A stretch of DNA of 64,000 nucleotides from Streptomyces capillispiralis (GCF_007829875.1 NZ_VIWV01000001.1:3628501-3692500), one strand, 5' to 3'. Counted from the stretch's first letter, positions 25,456 to 33,683 are shown. Notes: generated by a model from the letters alone, not told the origin. Numbers and translations: made by a program.

Positions 25456-26426
25456 GCGGTCTCCTTCACTCGGTCGCCGGATCCGGTCAGCCGCAGGAAC
25501 ACCTCGTCGAGGGTGGGCCTGCGCAGGGCGATGTCCTCGGCCTCGATGCCGGACTCCTCCAGCGCGCGGACGACCCCGGCCAGGGCCGCCATGCGGTCGG
25601 TGACCGGGGCGCTCAGCAGCCGCCGGTCGGTGTCGACGGTGACCGTGTCCTTCGGCGCGGGCAGCAGGGCGACGGCCGCGCCCAGGTGCCCGGCGTCGCG
25701 CAGGACGACGTCGATGCGGTCGCCGCCGCTGGCCGCCTTCAGCTCGTCCGCCGTGCCGTCGGCGATGACGCGGCCGGCGTCCACCACCGAGATGCGGTCG
25801 GCGAGCTGGTCGGCCTCCTCCAGGTACTGCGTGGTGAGCAGCACCGTCGTACCGCCGCCGACCAGGGAGCGGACCGATTCCCACACCTCCGCGCGGCCGC
25901 GCGGGTCGAGGCCCGTGGTGGGTTCGTCCAGGAAGAGCACCTCCGGTTCGGTGATCAGGGAGGCGGCGAGGTCCAGGCGGCGCCGCATGCCGCCGCTGTA
26001 CTGCTTCACCGCCTTGTGTCCGGTGCCGGACAGTTCGAAGCGCTCCAGCAGTTCGCCGGCCCGCGCGCGGGCGCGGCGCGCGCCCAGGTGGTGCAGGCGG
26101 CCGAACAGCTCCAGGTTCTGCCGGCCGCCGAGTTCCTCGTCGAGCGCCGCGTGCTGGCCGAGCAGGCCGATGCGCAGCCGTACGGCGTACGCCTCGCGCA
26201 CGACGTCGTGTCCTGCCACCTCGACCCGGCCCGCGTCGGGCCGCAGCAGGGTGGCCAGGATCCGCACCAGGGTGGTCTTGCCCGCGCCGTTCGGCCCGAG
26301 CACCCCGTGCACCGTGCCGCGCGCGACCGTGAGGTCGAGCCCGTCCAGTGCGGGCCTGCCCTCCTTCCCGCCGCTTCCGCGGTACGTCTTGCGTGCGTCC
26401 TCGACGGTGATCGCCGTGTCGGCCAC
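25452..26426 (-). CDS. ABC transporter ATP-binding protein (DrrA-like)
   Basis: A 324-residue ATPase. Walker A (GPNGAGKTT) is at 44-52, the Q-loop is at LLGQHAALDEELG, the signature YSGGMRRRL near 142, Walker B at VLFLDEPTTGLDP, and the H-loop region at TQYLEEADQLAD. The C-terminal DrrA-type extension ends in LRRPTLDEVFLRLTG. GTG at 26426 is preferred because GAGGGAG lies just upstream; the longer frame to 26447 runs into a repeated operator sequence. Confidence 0.9.
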   Translation of the reverse strand: MADTAITVEDARKTYRGSGGKEGRPALDGLDLTVARGTVHGVLGPNGAGKTTLVRILATLLRPDAGRVEVAGHDVVREAYAVRLRIGLLGQHAALDEELGGRQNLELFGRLHHLGARRARARAGELLERFELSGTGHKAVKQYSGGMRRRLDLAASLITEPEVLFLDEPTTGLDPRGRAEVWESVRSLVGGGTTVLLTTQYLEEADQLADRISVVDAGRVIADGTADELKAASGGDRIDVVLRDAGHLGAAVALLPAPKDTVTVDTDRRLLSAPVTDRMAALAGVVRALEESGIEAEDIALRRPTLDEVFLRLTGSGDRVKETA

Positions 26427-26440
26427 TGGGACTCCCTCGC

Positions 26441-26502
26441 TAGTCAAACTTGACTACAGCGGTGACCGTATACCCGCCGATCCCATTGGTCAAACTTGAT
26501 TA
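26441..26502 (-). promoter_or_regulatory. Internal promoter flanked by two copies of a probable PadR operator
   Basis: Near-palindromic 16-mers TAGTCAAACTTGACTA (26441-26456) and TGGTCAAACTTGATTA (26487-26502) differ at two positions. On the minus strand, TTGACC (26488-26493) and TACGGT (26465-26470) with a 17-bp spacer make a good promoter for the ABC genes. One operator copy covers the -35 and the other lies downstream of the -10. The padR stop codon is inside the first. Confidence 0.65.
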
Positions 26503-27141
26503 CTGGGCGTCCCCCGGATGCCGCTCCCCCGTGGCGTACGGGTTCTCCTCGCCGTCGGCCAGGACGCCGACGAACGGCTCGCCCTCACCGGCGAAGGTGT
26601 AGGCGCCGCCCCTGATCCGCTCGATGAGCGCGCGGGTCCACTCGGCGCCCGTGTCGGCGGAGTGGACCCAGAAGTCCATGATCTCCCCGATGTGGCCGAG
26701 CCGGCCGGGACCGTCCTCGGGCGTGTAGTACTCGGTGACGGACGTGCGCCACTCCCCGATGGCCCGCATCCGCCGCTCCAGCAGCTCCAGGGCCTCCGCC
26801 CGGCTCAGGTCGACCATGAAGCCGAGCCCGGCCGAGAGCACGTCCGGCTTCTGGTCGTAGGAGGTCAGCGACTCCCGCAGCAGCCGGAAGAACTCCTCGG
26901 TGCCCTGCTCGGTGATCTCGTACTCGGTGCGCGGCGGGCCGCCGGCCGTGGACGGGGCGATCTCGTGCGCCAGCAGCAGCCCCTGTTTGGCCATCTGCTT
27001 CAGGGCGTGGTAGATCGAGCCGGGCTTGGCGTTGGACCACTCGTGCGCGCCCCAGTACTCCAGGTCGTTGCGCACCTGGTAGCCGTGGGCCCGCCCGTGC
27101 TGGCGCACCGCGCCCAGCACGAGGAGACGGATCACTGACAT
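26500..27141 (-). CDS. PadR-family transcriptional regulator
   Basis: A 213-residue protein with the PadR winged helix (LLVLGAVRQHGRAHGYQVRNDL, KPGSIYHALKQMAKQGLL, EYEITEQGTEEF) and a C-terminal alpha-helical domain (SRAEALELLERRMRAIGEW) of the Vir_act_alpha_C type. It probably represses the downstream drug-exporter genes and is inactivated by a ligand. The duplicated operator just past its stop supports this. Ligand unknown. Confidence 0.85.
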   Translation of the reverse strand: MSVIRLLVLGAVRQHGRAHGYQVRNDLEYWGAHEWSNAKPGSIYHALKQMAKQGLLLAHEIAPSTAGGPPRTEYEITEQGTEEFFRLLRESLTSYDQKPDVLSAGLGFMVDLSRAEALELLERRMRAIGEWRTSVTEYYTPEDGPGRLGHIGEIMDFWVHSADTGAEWTRALIERIRGGAYTFAGEGEPFVGVLADGEENPYATGERHPGDAQ

Positions 27142-27166
27142 GGGCCCAGCCTAGCCAGCCGGGATT

Positions 27167-27189
27167 CCCCCCGGGCCGGGCCCGGGGGG
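27167..27189 (-). terminator. 23-bp perfect palindrome after the aldehyde dehydrogenase gene
   Basis: An 11-bp arm CCCCCCGGGCC and its exact complement flank a single central G, 12 bp past the gene. It has the position of a terminator, but a practically loop-less hairpin is unusual. Confidence 0.5.
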
Positions 27190-27200
27190 CGTCACGCCGG

Positions 27201-28661
27201 TCAGAACGGGAAGGCGCTCCGGCCGTGCTGCACCGAGATCCACTTCACCGTGGTGAAGGCGTCCAGCATGGTGTCGCCGTTCAGCCGGCCCACGCCCGAG
27301 TGCTTCTCGCCGCCGAAGGGGACGATCGGCTCGTCGTGCACGGTGCCGTCGTTCACGTGGAACATGCCGGTGTCGATCTGCCGGGCGAAGTGCACGCCGC
27401 GCTCGATGTCCCCGGTGTGCACGGCACCGCTCAGGCCGTACGGGGTGTCGTTGACGAGACGCACGGCCTCCTCCTCGCCGTCGAACGGCACCAGGAAGAC
27501 GACGGGCCCGAAGACCTCCTGGCGGAGCAGCGCGGAGTCGGCGGGCAGGCCGGTCAGGACGGACGGCTCGACCAGGTTGTCGGTGCGGCTGCCGCGCACC
27601 AGGGCCGTGGCGCCCTCGGCGAGCGCCTGCTCGACGACGCCGGACAGCGCCTCCGCCTGCCGGGAGTTGATGACCGGGCCGACGACCGTCTCCGGGTCGC
27701 GCGGGTCGCCTGCCTTCAGGGACCTGACCTTGGCGACGAACTTCTCGGTGAACTCCTCGGCCACCGCGCGGTCGACCAGCACGCGGTTGGCGGCCATGCA
27801 GACCTGGCCCTGGTGGACGTACCGGCTGAAGACGGCCGCGTCCACGGCGTAGTCCAGGTCGGCGTCGTCGAGGACCACCAGGGCGCTGTTGCCGCCGAGT
27901 TCGAGGACCGAGCGCTTGAAGTGGGCGGCGCAGACGGTGGCCACGTGGCGGCCGACCTCGTCCGAGCCGGTGAAGGAGATGACCTTCGGGACCGGATGCT
28001 CCAGGAAGGCGTCGCCGATCTCCGCGATGTCGGTGATGAGGACGTTCAGCAGACCGCCGGGCAGGCCCGCGTCCTCGAAGATCTTCGCCACCAGGGAGCC
28101 GCCGACGACCGGGGTGTCCTGGTGCGGCTTGAGCACCACGGCGTTGCCGAGCGCGAGCGCGGGGGCGACCGACTTGAGCGACAGCAGGAACGGGAAGTTG
28201 AAGGGGCTGATCACGCCGACGACCCCGACGGGCACCCGGTAGACGCGGTTCTCCTTGCCGTCCACCGGCGAGGGAAGGATCCGGCCCTCGGGGCGCAGCG
28301 CCAGATGGACCGCCTCGCGCAGGAACTCCTTGGCGAGGTGCAGCTCGAAGGCCGCCTTCAGGCGCGTGCCGCCCAGTTCGGCGACGATCGCCTCGGAGAT
28401 CTCCTCCTCGCGCTCCTCGACGAGCCTCAGCGCCTTCTCCAGCACCGCGCGGCGGGCGTACGGGTTGGTCGCCGCCCACTCCTTCTGCGCGCGGGCGGCC
28501 GCCCGGTACGCCTGATCGACCTCGTCGACGGTGGCTATGGTGATCGACGCGAGCTTCTCGTCGTCGTACGGGTTGAAGTCGATGATGTCCCAGGATCCGC
28601 TGCCCGGGCGCCACTCACCGTCGATGTACTGCTGAGCCAGATCGGTGAAGTACGACGACAT
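27201..28661 (-). CDS. Aldehyde dehydrogenase (benzaldehyde/vanillin dehydrogenase-like)
   Basis: A 486-residue NAD(P)-dependent ALDH. Catalytic residues are N155 (SPFNFP), K178 (LKPH), E254 (LELGGN) and C288 (GQVCMAANR). The C-terminal VPFGGEKHSGVGR block is present. Closest in style to aromatic aldehyde dehydrogenases; the real substrate is not visible. A single gene between the PadR operon and an XRE regulator. Confidence 0.9.
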   Translation of the reverse strand: MSSYFTDLAQQYIDGEWRPGSGSWDIIDFNPYDDEKLASITIATVDEVDQAYRAAARAQKEWAATNPYARRAVLEKALRLVEEREEEISEAIVAELGGTRLKAAFELHLAKEFLREAVHLALRPEGRILPSPVDGKENRVYRVPVGVVGVISPFNFPFLLSLKSVAPALALGNAVVLKPHQDTPVVGGSLVAKIFEDAGLPGGLLNVLITDIAEIGDAFLEHPVPKVISFTGSDEVGRHVATVCAAHFKRSVLELGGNSALVVLDDADLDYAVDAAVFSRYVHQGQVCMAANRVLVDRAVAEEFTEKFVAKVRSLKAGDPRDPETVVGPVINSRQAEALSGVVEQALAEGATALVRGSRTDNLVEPSVLTGLPADSALLRQEVFGPVVFLVPFDGEEEAVRLVNDTPYGLSGAVHTGDIERGVHFARQIDTGMFHVNDGTVHDEPIVPFGGEKHSGVGRLNGDTMLDAFTTVKWISVQHGRSAFPF

Positions 28662-28768
28662 GTGATCCCTCGATCCCTCGCTGCGTCAGCAGAGCCCTGA
28701 CCCACTGCACGGTCTGATGGCACGTCATCGTACTTGCGCTCGGCGCGAGTTGAGCGTTTCCGTCCTCA

Positions 28769-29629
28769 TCAGGACAGTTGCAGGAGTCCCCTCAGCAGGT
28801 CCCGGCTCTCCGCCGGCCCCGGGCTGTCGTGCTGGAGCTCCTTGAGCGCCTTCTCGTACTGGGCGACGTCCTCGGCCTTGTCCAGGTACAGCGCGCTGGT
28901 GAGCTGCTCCAGGTACACGACGTCCGACAGGTCGGACTCGGGGAAGCTGAGGATGGTGAACGCGCCCGACTCCCCGGAGTGCCCGCCGAGGCTGAACGGC
29001 ATGACCTGCAACCGCACGTTGGGCCGCTCGGAGATCTCGATCAGGTGCTGGAGCTGGCCGCGCATCACCACGCGGTCGCCGTACGGCCGGCGCAGGGCGG
29101 CCTCGTCGAGGACCACGTGGAACTCGGGGGCGTTCTCGGAGACCAGGTACTTCTGCCGCTCCAGGCGCAGCGCCACCCGCCGTTCGACGTCCTCGTCGCT
29201 CGCGCCCTTCATGCCGCGCCGCACCACCGCGCGGGCGTACTCCTCCGTCTGCAGCAGGCCGTGCACGAACTGCACCTCGTAGGCGCGCAGCAGCGAGGCC
29301 GCGCCCTCCAGGCCCACGTAGGTCGGGAACCAGCTGGGCAGCACGTCCGAGTAACTGTGCCACCAGCCCGCGACGTTGGCCTCGCGGGCGAGGGAGAGCA
29401 GCGAGGTGCGCTCCTGCTCGTCCGTGATGCCGTACAGGGTCAGCAGGTCCTCGACGTCCCTGGTCTTGAAGCTCACCCGGCCCAACTCCATCCGGCTGAT
29501 CTTCGACTCGGAGGCGCGGATCGAGTAACCCGCCGCCTCGCGCGTGATCCCCCGCGCCTCACGCAGTCGCCTGAGTTGTGATCCGAGCAGCATGCGCCGC
29601 ACCACCGATCCCGGCTCTCCCGCGCTCAC
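28769..29629 (-). CDS. XRE-family regulator with DUF5753 domain (second copy)
   Basis: A 286-residue protein. The HTH is at about residues 10-65 (LGSQLRRLREARGITREAAG, ASESKISRMELGRVSFK). The DUF5753 domain carries VHGLLQTEEYARAVVRRG, VLDEAALRRPYG and VMPFSLGGHSG. GTG at 29629 is chosen for its GGGGAGG; a TTG further up would add six residues. Divergent from the HATPase regulator gene. Together with the DUF397 gene at 30609 it completes the trio found at WhiJ-type loci. Confidence 0.88.
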   Translation of the reverse strand: MSAGEPGSVVRRMLLGSQLRRLREARGITREAAGYSIRASESKISRMELGRVSFKTRDVEDLLTLYGITDEQERTSLLSLAREANVAGWWHSYSDVLPSWFPTYVGLEGAASLLRAYEVQFVHGLLQTEEYARAVVRRGMKGASDEDVERRVALRLERQKYLVSENAPEFHVVLDEAALRRPYGDRVVMRGQLQHLIEISERPNVRLQVMPFSLGGHSGESGAFTILSFPESDLSDVVYLEQLTSALYLDKAEDVAQYEKALKELQHDSPGPAESRDLLRGLLQLS

Positions 29630-29947
29630 GTTCGCCAGCCTCCCCAACGTCTTCAGGGCCCGCAGTCTGCCACTAAAACACTTCGAGCAGTACTCGTCCG
29701 GTTACGGAAACGGAATCAAGCCGGTGAATCCCCGCAGGAAGGAGCACCGGAGGAGCAAGAGGAGGCGGGAGGACAGCCAGGAGGAGACGCGAAGATGACG
29801 GAAAAATTGGCCAACAAACCGGTACGGGCAGGTCGATTCCGGTCAGCTGCACGTGCATCTGCCCTTGCATCTGCTGTGCGCATCGGAAACCATGGTCCCG
29901 CACCACCGCCGCCTCGCTACGACCGCGAATTCCCGGGAGTGCCTCGC
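29630..29947. other. 318-bp divergent regulatory region
   Basis: It separates the XRE gene from the HATPase gene. It is less GC-rich than its neighbours, purine-rich at 29740-29800, and contains the 27-bp conserved element. No gene is supported. Confidence 0.5.
29848..29874 (+). promoter_or_regulatory. 27-bp conserved element, copy 1, upstream of the HATPase gene
   Basis: It begins TGCACGTGCATCTGCCC and ends TTGCATCTGC, so it holds a palindrome (TGCACGTGCA) and a direct repeat of TGCATCTGC. It ends 73 bp before the HATPase ATG. Copy 2 matches at 26 of 27 bases in the same orientation relative to its gene. Confidence 0.7.
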
Positions 29948-30469
29948 ATGGGGACGAATGGATCGACCATGCTCGAGCCGTTACGGCAGGGCCTTCCGCC
30001 GTTGAACCTCGCGGCCGCCTCCGACGCCGCCTCCTGTGCCCTCCACGCCCGCTACGAAGCGGTCCGCGAAGCCCGGCAGTTCACCCGCAGGACACTCGGC
30101 CAGTGGGACCTGGACGACCGTTTCGACGACGTGTGCCTGGTGGTGTCCGAACTGGTCACCAACGCCCTGCGCCACGCGCTGCCCGCCAACTCCCCGCGAC
30201 TGACGGCACAGGACCCGCCGGTGCGGCTGCATCTGATGCGGTGGACCGAGCGGCTGGTGTGCGCGGTGCGCGACCCCAGCGACGACAGCCCCGTCGCCCG
30301 TGACTCCGGGGACTTCTCCGCCGAGTCGGGCCGCGGACTGTTCCTGGTCGACTCCTTCAGCGACGGCTGGGGCTGGCACCCCATGGCGGGCGCCCTCAGC
30401 GGCAAGGTGGTCTGGGCCCTGTTCCGACTCCAGCGCCCCGCCGCCGACCGTCCCACCCCCGGCAGATGA
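29948..30469 (+). CDS. Anti-sigma-factor-like ATP-binding protein (HATPase_c, RsbW/SpoIIAB type)
   Basis: A 173-residue protein with a GHKL ATPase domain: REARQFTRRTLGQW, the N-box VVSELVTNALRHA and the G-box region ESGRGLFLVDSFSDGWG. Such single-domain proteins bind sigma or anti-anti-sigma factors. No sigma factor is adjacent, so the partner is unknown. ATG at 29948 follows CCGGGAGTG. It converges on the DUF397 gene and shares a 27-bp upstream element with it, which points to joint control. Confidence 0.85.
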   Translation: MGTNGSTMLEPLRQGLPPLNLAAASDAASCALHARYEAVREARQFTRRTLGQWDLDDRFDDVCLVVSELVTNALRHALPANSPRLTAQDPPVRLHLMRWTERLVCAVRDPSDDSPVARDSGDFSAESGRGLFLVDSFSDGWGWHPMAGALSGKVVWALFRLQRPAADRPTPGR

Positions 30470-30608
30470 CGCACCGCGGCGCTTCCGGGCGCCGCGGTTC
30501 TCCGCGCGTCGCCGCCCCACGGGCGTCCCACGCCACCTGCGCACCGCCTCGACGGTCCGGCGGCCCCCTCCGGCGCGTCCATGACCCGGGGTCCGGCGCC
30601 CGGGCGCC

Positions 30609-30899
30609 TCAGCCGGCGACCAGGTGGTCGAACTCGCCGTCCTTCACGCCCAGCAGCATGGCCTCGATCTCCGCGCGGGTGTAGACGAGCGCGGGGCCGT
30701 CGGGGAAGCGGGAGTTGCGCACGGCCACCTCCCCGCCGGGCAGCCGGGCGAACTCCACGCAGGACCCCTGCGAGTTGCTGTGCCGGCTCTTCTGCCAGGC
30801 CACGCCGTCCAGCGTGGTGGCCGCCATGCCGTTGTACACGCCGGACGGGCCGGCACCGTCGCACACGTCCACGTCACCGTCGTACACGTCGTGGTCCAC
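30609..30899 (-). CDS. DUF397 protein with acidic N-terminal extension
   Basis: A 96-residue protein. The DUF397 core starts near residue 32 (VAWQKSRHSNSQGSCVEFA, VAVRNSRFPDGPALVYTRAE). It is preceded by an Asp-rich segment (DHDVYDGDVDVCDG) not usual in the family. GTG at 30899 has GGGGAG upstream. Probably a partner of the XRE regulator encoded at 28769-29629, although the two are not adjacent. Confidence 0.82.
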   Translation of the reverse strand: MDHDVYDGDVDVCDGAGPSGVYNGMAATTLDGVAWQKSRHSNSQGSCVEFARLPGGEVAVRNSRFPDGPALVYTRAEIEAMLLGVKDGEFDHLVAG

Positions 30900-30980
30900 A
30901 GGTCGCTCCCCGCTGGTGCACTGGCTGGTGTGGCCATTGATGCAGTGGTCAACTGACCCGGATCATAGCTTTGTTCATGT

Positions 30981-31007
30981 GCAGATGCATGGGCAGATGC
31001 ACGTGCA
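30981..31007 (-). promoter_or_regulatory. 27-bp conserved element, copy 2, upstream of the DUF397 gene
   Basis: The reverse complement differs from copy 1 at one base (CCCATGC against CCCTTGC). It ends 81 bp before the DUF397 start. On the minus strand TATGAT follows 17 bp after ATGCAT, so the element may overlap the -35 region. Confidence 0.7.
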
Positions 31008-31188
31008 CGCGGGGTGTTGCTGCGGTTACAGCCCTGGCGGTCGGGCGGTCTCCGCCGTGCCGGATCTTTGCTGAACCCCGCTCACCTTAGAGACGCGGGC
31101 GGGGCACTTCCTGTTCCCTCGTCTTTCCCCTCGTCTTCTCCTCATGCCGACGGTGGCGGTGTTTTCCCGTTCAACCCGTTCGACCCGT

Positions 31189-31422
31189 TCAACGGGTCGA
31201 GTAGGGCAGCAGCCCCATCTCCCGGGCGTTCTTGACCGCCCGGGCCAGCTGCCGCTGCTGCTGGGCAGTCACCCGGGTGACGCGACGGCTGCGGATCTTG
31301 CCCCGGTCGGAGATGAACCTGCGCAGCAGGTCGGTGTCCTTGTAGTCGATGTAGGTGATCCCGGCCTGGTCGAGGGGGTTGGGGCGGGCCTTGGCGGGCC
31401 GGCGCTCGGGCTTGCGGGGCAT
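31189..31422 (-). CDS. rpsR: Alternative 30S ribosomal protein S18
   Basis: A 77-residue S18 (YIDYKDTDLLRRFISDRGKI, then RVTAQQQRQLARAVKNAREM) lacking cysteines. It is a paralogue of the housekeeping S18 in the zinc-starvation cluster. ATG at 31422. It lies immediately downstream of the CobW-like gene on the same strand. Confidence 0.9.
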   Translation of the reverse strand: MPRKPERRPAKARPNPLDQAGITYIDYKDTDLLRRFISDRGKIRSRRVTRVTAQQQRQLARAVKNAREMGLLPYSTR

Positions 31423-31427
31423 GGTGG

Positions 31428-32576
31428 TCAGACCTCCAGGAGGGTGTCGAAGGAGTGCGGCAGCCGCTGCCAGGCGTCGGGCCCGGCGGCGTACTCGGCG
31501 TCGGTCAGCAGGCAGGACTCCAGGAGCCGTTCGAGCCCGTCGCGGTCGAGGCCGGGGGAGGTGAAGACGAGGTGCTGGCAGCGGTCGCCGTGCTCGGGGT
31601 GCCAGTCCAGCGCGGCGGCGGCCCGGCGCACCGGCGGGACCATCTCCCAGGCCGCGTCCGGCAGCGAGCCCAGCCAGGGGCCCGCGCTCTCCACGCACAG
31701 GGCGCCGCCCGCCGCGTCCCAGTGGTACAGCGTGTCCGGCTTGTCGGCGAGCCAGAACCGGCCCCGGCTGCGCGCCGCCGCGCAGGTCAGGTCCTCCAGC
31801 GCGGCGTACAGGCGCTCGGGGTGGAAGGGGCGGTGCCGGCGCCAGACGAGGGTGGACACACCGTGCGCGTCGGCCTCGGCGGGCAGCAGCGCGCACGCCG
31901 GGTGCTGGGCGGCGGCGGCCGCCTCCACGTCGAAGCCGGCCAGCGCGGCCGCCGCGAGGAGGGAGCGGCGGCCCGCCGGGCCGTCCTCGCCGATCGGGAC
32001 CCGGTGCGCCGTCGGATGCAGCTGGGCGAGCAGCTCCCGGTCCGCCTCGTCGGCCTCCGGGGAGTCGGCGAGGGCCAGGACGGGCGCGTACTCCAGTTGG
32101 CGCGCGAAGGTGTCGGCGACGGTGCGCTGGTCGGAGGGCGCGGCGGCGAGCCCGCCCTCGGCGAGGTCGTCGCCGTTGCCCAGGTACGGCAGCAGCAGTG
32201 CCGGGTCGACGGCGGTGATCACGCCGGTGACGGTGAAGCCGCCGGCGGTGACCACCTCCGCCATGGCCTTCGGCTCGACGGAGTCCCACAGTTCGACGAT
32301 GGCGAGCGGGGTGTCCCCCGCGTCCGCGAGCCGTTCGAGCTCGGGGACGAGGTCCTCGCGCAGCGCGCAGCAGGCGCAGTCGTTGACGAGGGGCGCCTCG
32401 CCCGCGGAGAGCAGGCCGGTGGCGTCCCGCACGGTGCGTACGACCGTGCCGGCGGTGGCCGTCTCCAGGTCGTGGTGGAGGACGACACTGCCGGGCACGT
32501 CGGCGAGCAGCCGGGCGACGGCTGCCCTGCGGGCGTCGGCGTGCAGCCCGCCGACGAGGGCCACGGACAGCGTCAC
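31428..32576 (-). CDS. CobW/COG0523-like protein with degenerate P-loop
   Basis: A 382-residue protein of the COG0523 metallochaperone family: VVLHHDLETATAG, the metal motif CACC in NDCACCALREDL, and a C-terminal CobW_C domain (ALEDLTCAAARSRGRFWLADKP). The Walker A site, normally GxxGxGKT, reads VGGLHADARRAAV, so GTP hydrolysis is probably lost or altered. GTG at 32576 overlaps the L31 stop by four bases. The position in a Zur-type cluster suggests a role in zinc allocation. Confidence 0.8.
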   Translation of the reverse strand: MTLSVALVGGLHADARRAAVARLLADVPGSVVLHHDLETATAGTVVRTVRDATGLLSAGEAPLVNDCACCALREDLVPELERLADAGDTPLAIVELWDSVEPKAMAEVVTAGGFTVTGVITAVDPALLLPYLGNGDDLAEGGLAAAPSDQRTVADTFARQLEYAPVLALADSPEADEADRELLAQLHPTAHRVPIGEDGPAGRRSLLAAAALAGFDVEAAAAAQHPACALLPAEADAHGVSTLVWRRHRPFHPERLYAALEDLTCAAARSRGRFWLADKPDTLYHWDAAGGALCVESAGPWLGSLPDAAWEMVPPVRRAAAALDWHPEHGDRCQHLVFTSPGLDRDGLERLLESCLLTDAEYAAGPDAWQRLPHSFDTLLEV

Positions 32577-32827
32577 GCCGCTCCCCCCTTGCCGTAGCGG
32601 CGCTCGAACCGCTCCACGCGACCGGCGGTGTCCAGGACGCGCGCGGTGCCCGTGTAGAAGGGGTGGCTGACGTTCGAGATCTCGACGTCGACGACCGGGT
32701 AGGTGTTGCCGTCCTCCCACTCGACGGTCTTCTCGCTCGTCATGGTGGAGCGGGTGAGGAAGGCGTAGCCGGCGGCGCGGTCGCGGAAGACGACGGGGCC
32801 GTAGGCCGGGTGGATTCCCTTGCGCAT
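32573..32827 (-). CDS. rpmE: 50S ribosomal protein L31 type B (zinc-free)
   Basis: An 84-residue L31 (MRKGIHPAYGPVVFRD) with no CxxC zinc ribbon, i.e. the paralogue that replaces zinc-binding L31 in zinc shortage. It contains the type B block HPFYTGTARVLDTAGRVERF. Coupled to the CobW-like gene downstream and eight bp after rpmG. Confidence 0.93.
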   Translation of the reverse strand: MRKGIHPAYGPVVFRDRAAGYAFLTRSTMTSEKTVEWEDGNTYPVVDVEISNVSHPFYTGTARVLDTAGRVERFERRYGKGGAA

Positions 32828-32835
32828 GGCGGTGT

Positions 32836-33000
32836 TCAGCGCTCCTCTCGGAAGTCGACGTGCCGTCCGGCGATGGGGTCGTACTTGCGCAGCGTCAGAC
32901 GGTCCGGGTCGTTGCGGCGGTTCTTGCGGGTCACGTAGGTGAAGCCGGTGCCGGCGGTGGACCGGAGCTTGATGACCGGGCGGAGTTCGTTGCGTGCCAT
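32836..33000 (-). CDS. rpmG: 50S ribosomal protein L33 (zinc-free paralogue)
   Basis: A 54-residue L33: start MARNELRPVIKLRSTAGTG, end DFREER. No cysteines, so it is the zinc-independent form. First gene of the minus-strand L33-L31-CobW-S18 operon. Its ATG is 13 bp from the Zur-type box. Confidence 0.93.
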   Translation of the reverse strand: MARNELRPVIKLRSTAGTGFTYVTRKNRRNDPDRLTLRKYDPIAGRHVDFREER

Positions 33001-33013
33001 GCTGGTACCTTAC

Positions 33014-33034
33014 TGAAAATGATTCCCATTTACA
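33014..33034. promoter_or_regulatory. Zur box between divergent rpmG and rpmB
   Basis: The 21-mer starts TGAAAATGATT and ends CCCATTTACA. It matches the Streptomyces Zur consensus (TGaaAATGATTttCAttttCA style) in an island of low GC. One site can control both divergent operons. Confidence 0.88.
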
Positions 33035-33074
33035 TAATGGTGTGGGAACGACTTCCGAGAGAGGTGCATCACTC

Positions 33075-33311
33075 GTGTCCGCGCACTGCATGCTCACCGG
33101 GGCCCAGCCGGGCTTCGGCAACCGGATCTCCCACTCCCACCGGCGCACGTCCCGCCGCTTCGACCCGAACATCCAGTCCAAGCGCTACTGGCTGCCGAGC
33201 GAGGGCCGCCACGTACGGCTGCGGCTGAGCGCGAGGGCCATCAAGACGGTCGACACCATCGGGGTCGAGGCGGCGGTGGCGCGCATCCGCGCGCGCGGCG
33301 TGAAGGTCTGA
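33075..33311 (+). CDS. rpmB: 50S ribosomal protein L28 (zinc-free paralogue)
   Basis: A 78-residue L28: CMLTGAQPGFGNRISHSHRR, then DPNIQSKRYWLPSEGRHVRL. It has only one cysteine and no zinc-binding pairs. GTG at 33075 follows GAGAGAGG. First gene of the plus-strand arm from the Zur box. Confidence 0.92.
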   Translation: MSAHCMLTGAQPGFGNRISHSHRRTSRRFDPNIQSKRYWLPSEGRHVRLRLSARAIKTVDTIGVEAAVARIRARGVKV

Positions 33312-33377
33312 CGGAGAAGGCGGAGAAGACGGAGAAGACGGCCAGGACAGGCGAGCGGGAGAAGACGGAGCAGCGGC

Positions 33378-33683
33378 ATGGCGAAGAAGAGCAAGATCGC
33401 TAAGAACGACCAGCGGCAGGAGGTCGTCGCGCGGTACGCCGCGCGGCGGGCGGAGCTGAAGGAGATCATCCGGCGGCCGTCCTCCACGGCGGAGGAACGG
33501 GCGGAGGCGCAGCGCGAGTTGCGCCGTCAGCCGCGTGACGCGAGCGCCACCCGGGTGCGCAACCGCGACCAGGTGGACGGACGTCCGCGCGGATACCTCC
33601 GCGCGTTCGGCCTCTCCCGCGTGGGCGTGCGGCAGCAGGCACACGCGGGATATCTGCCGGGGGTGCGGAAGGCCTCCTGGTAG
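33378..33683 (+). CDS. rpsN: 30S ribosomal protein S14 (zinc-free, long form)
   Basis: A 101-residue C-minus S14: MAKKSKIAKNDQRQ, then RGYLRAFGLSRVGVRQQAHAG, without the CxxC motifs of the short zinc form. Follows rpmB after a purine-rich spacer containing repeated GGAGAAG. Confidence 0.93.
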   Translation: MAKKSKIAKNDQRQEVVARYAARRAELKEIIRRPSSTAEERAEAQRELRRQPRDASATRVRNRDQVDGRPRGYLRAFGLSRVGVRQQAHAGYLPGVRKASW

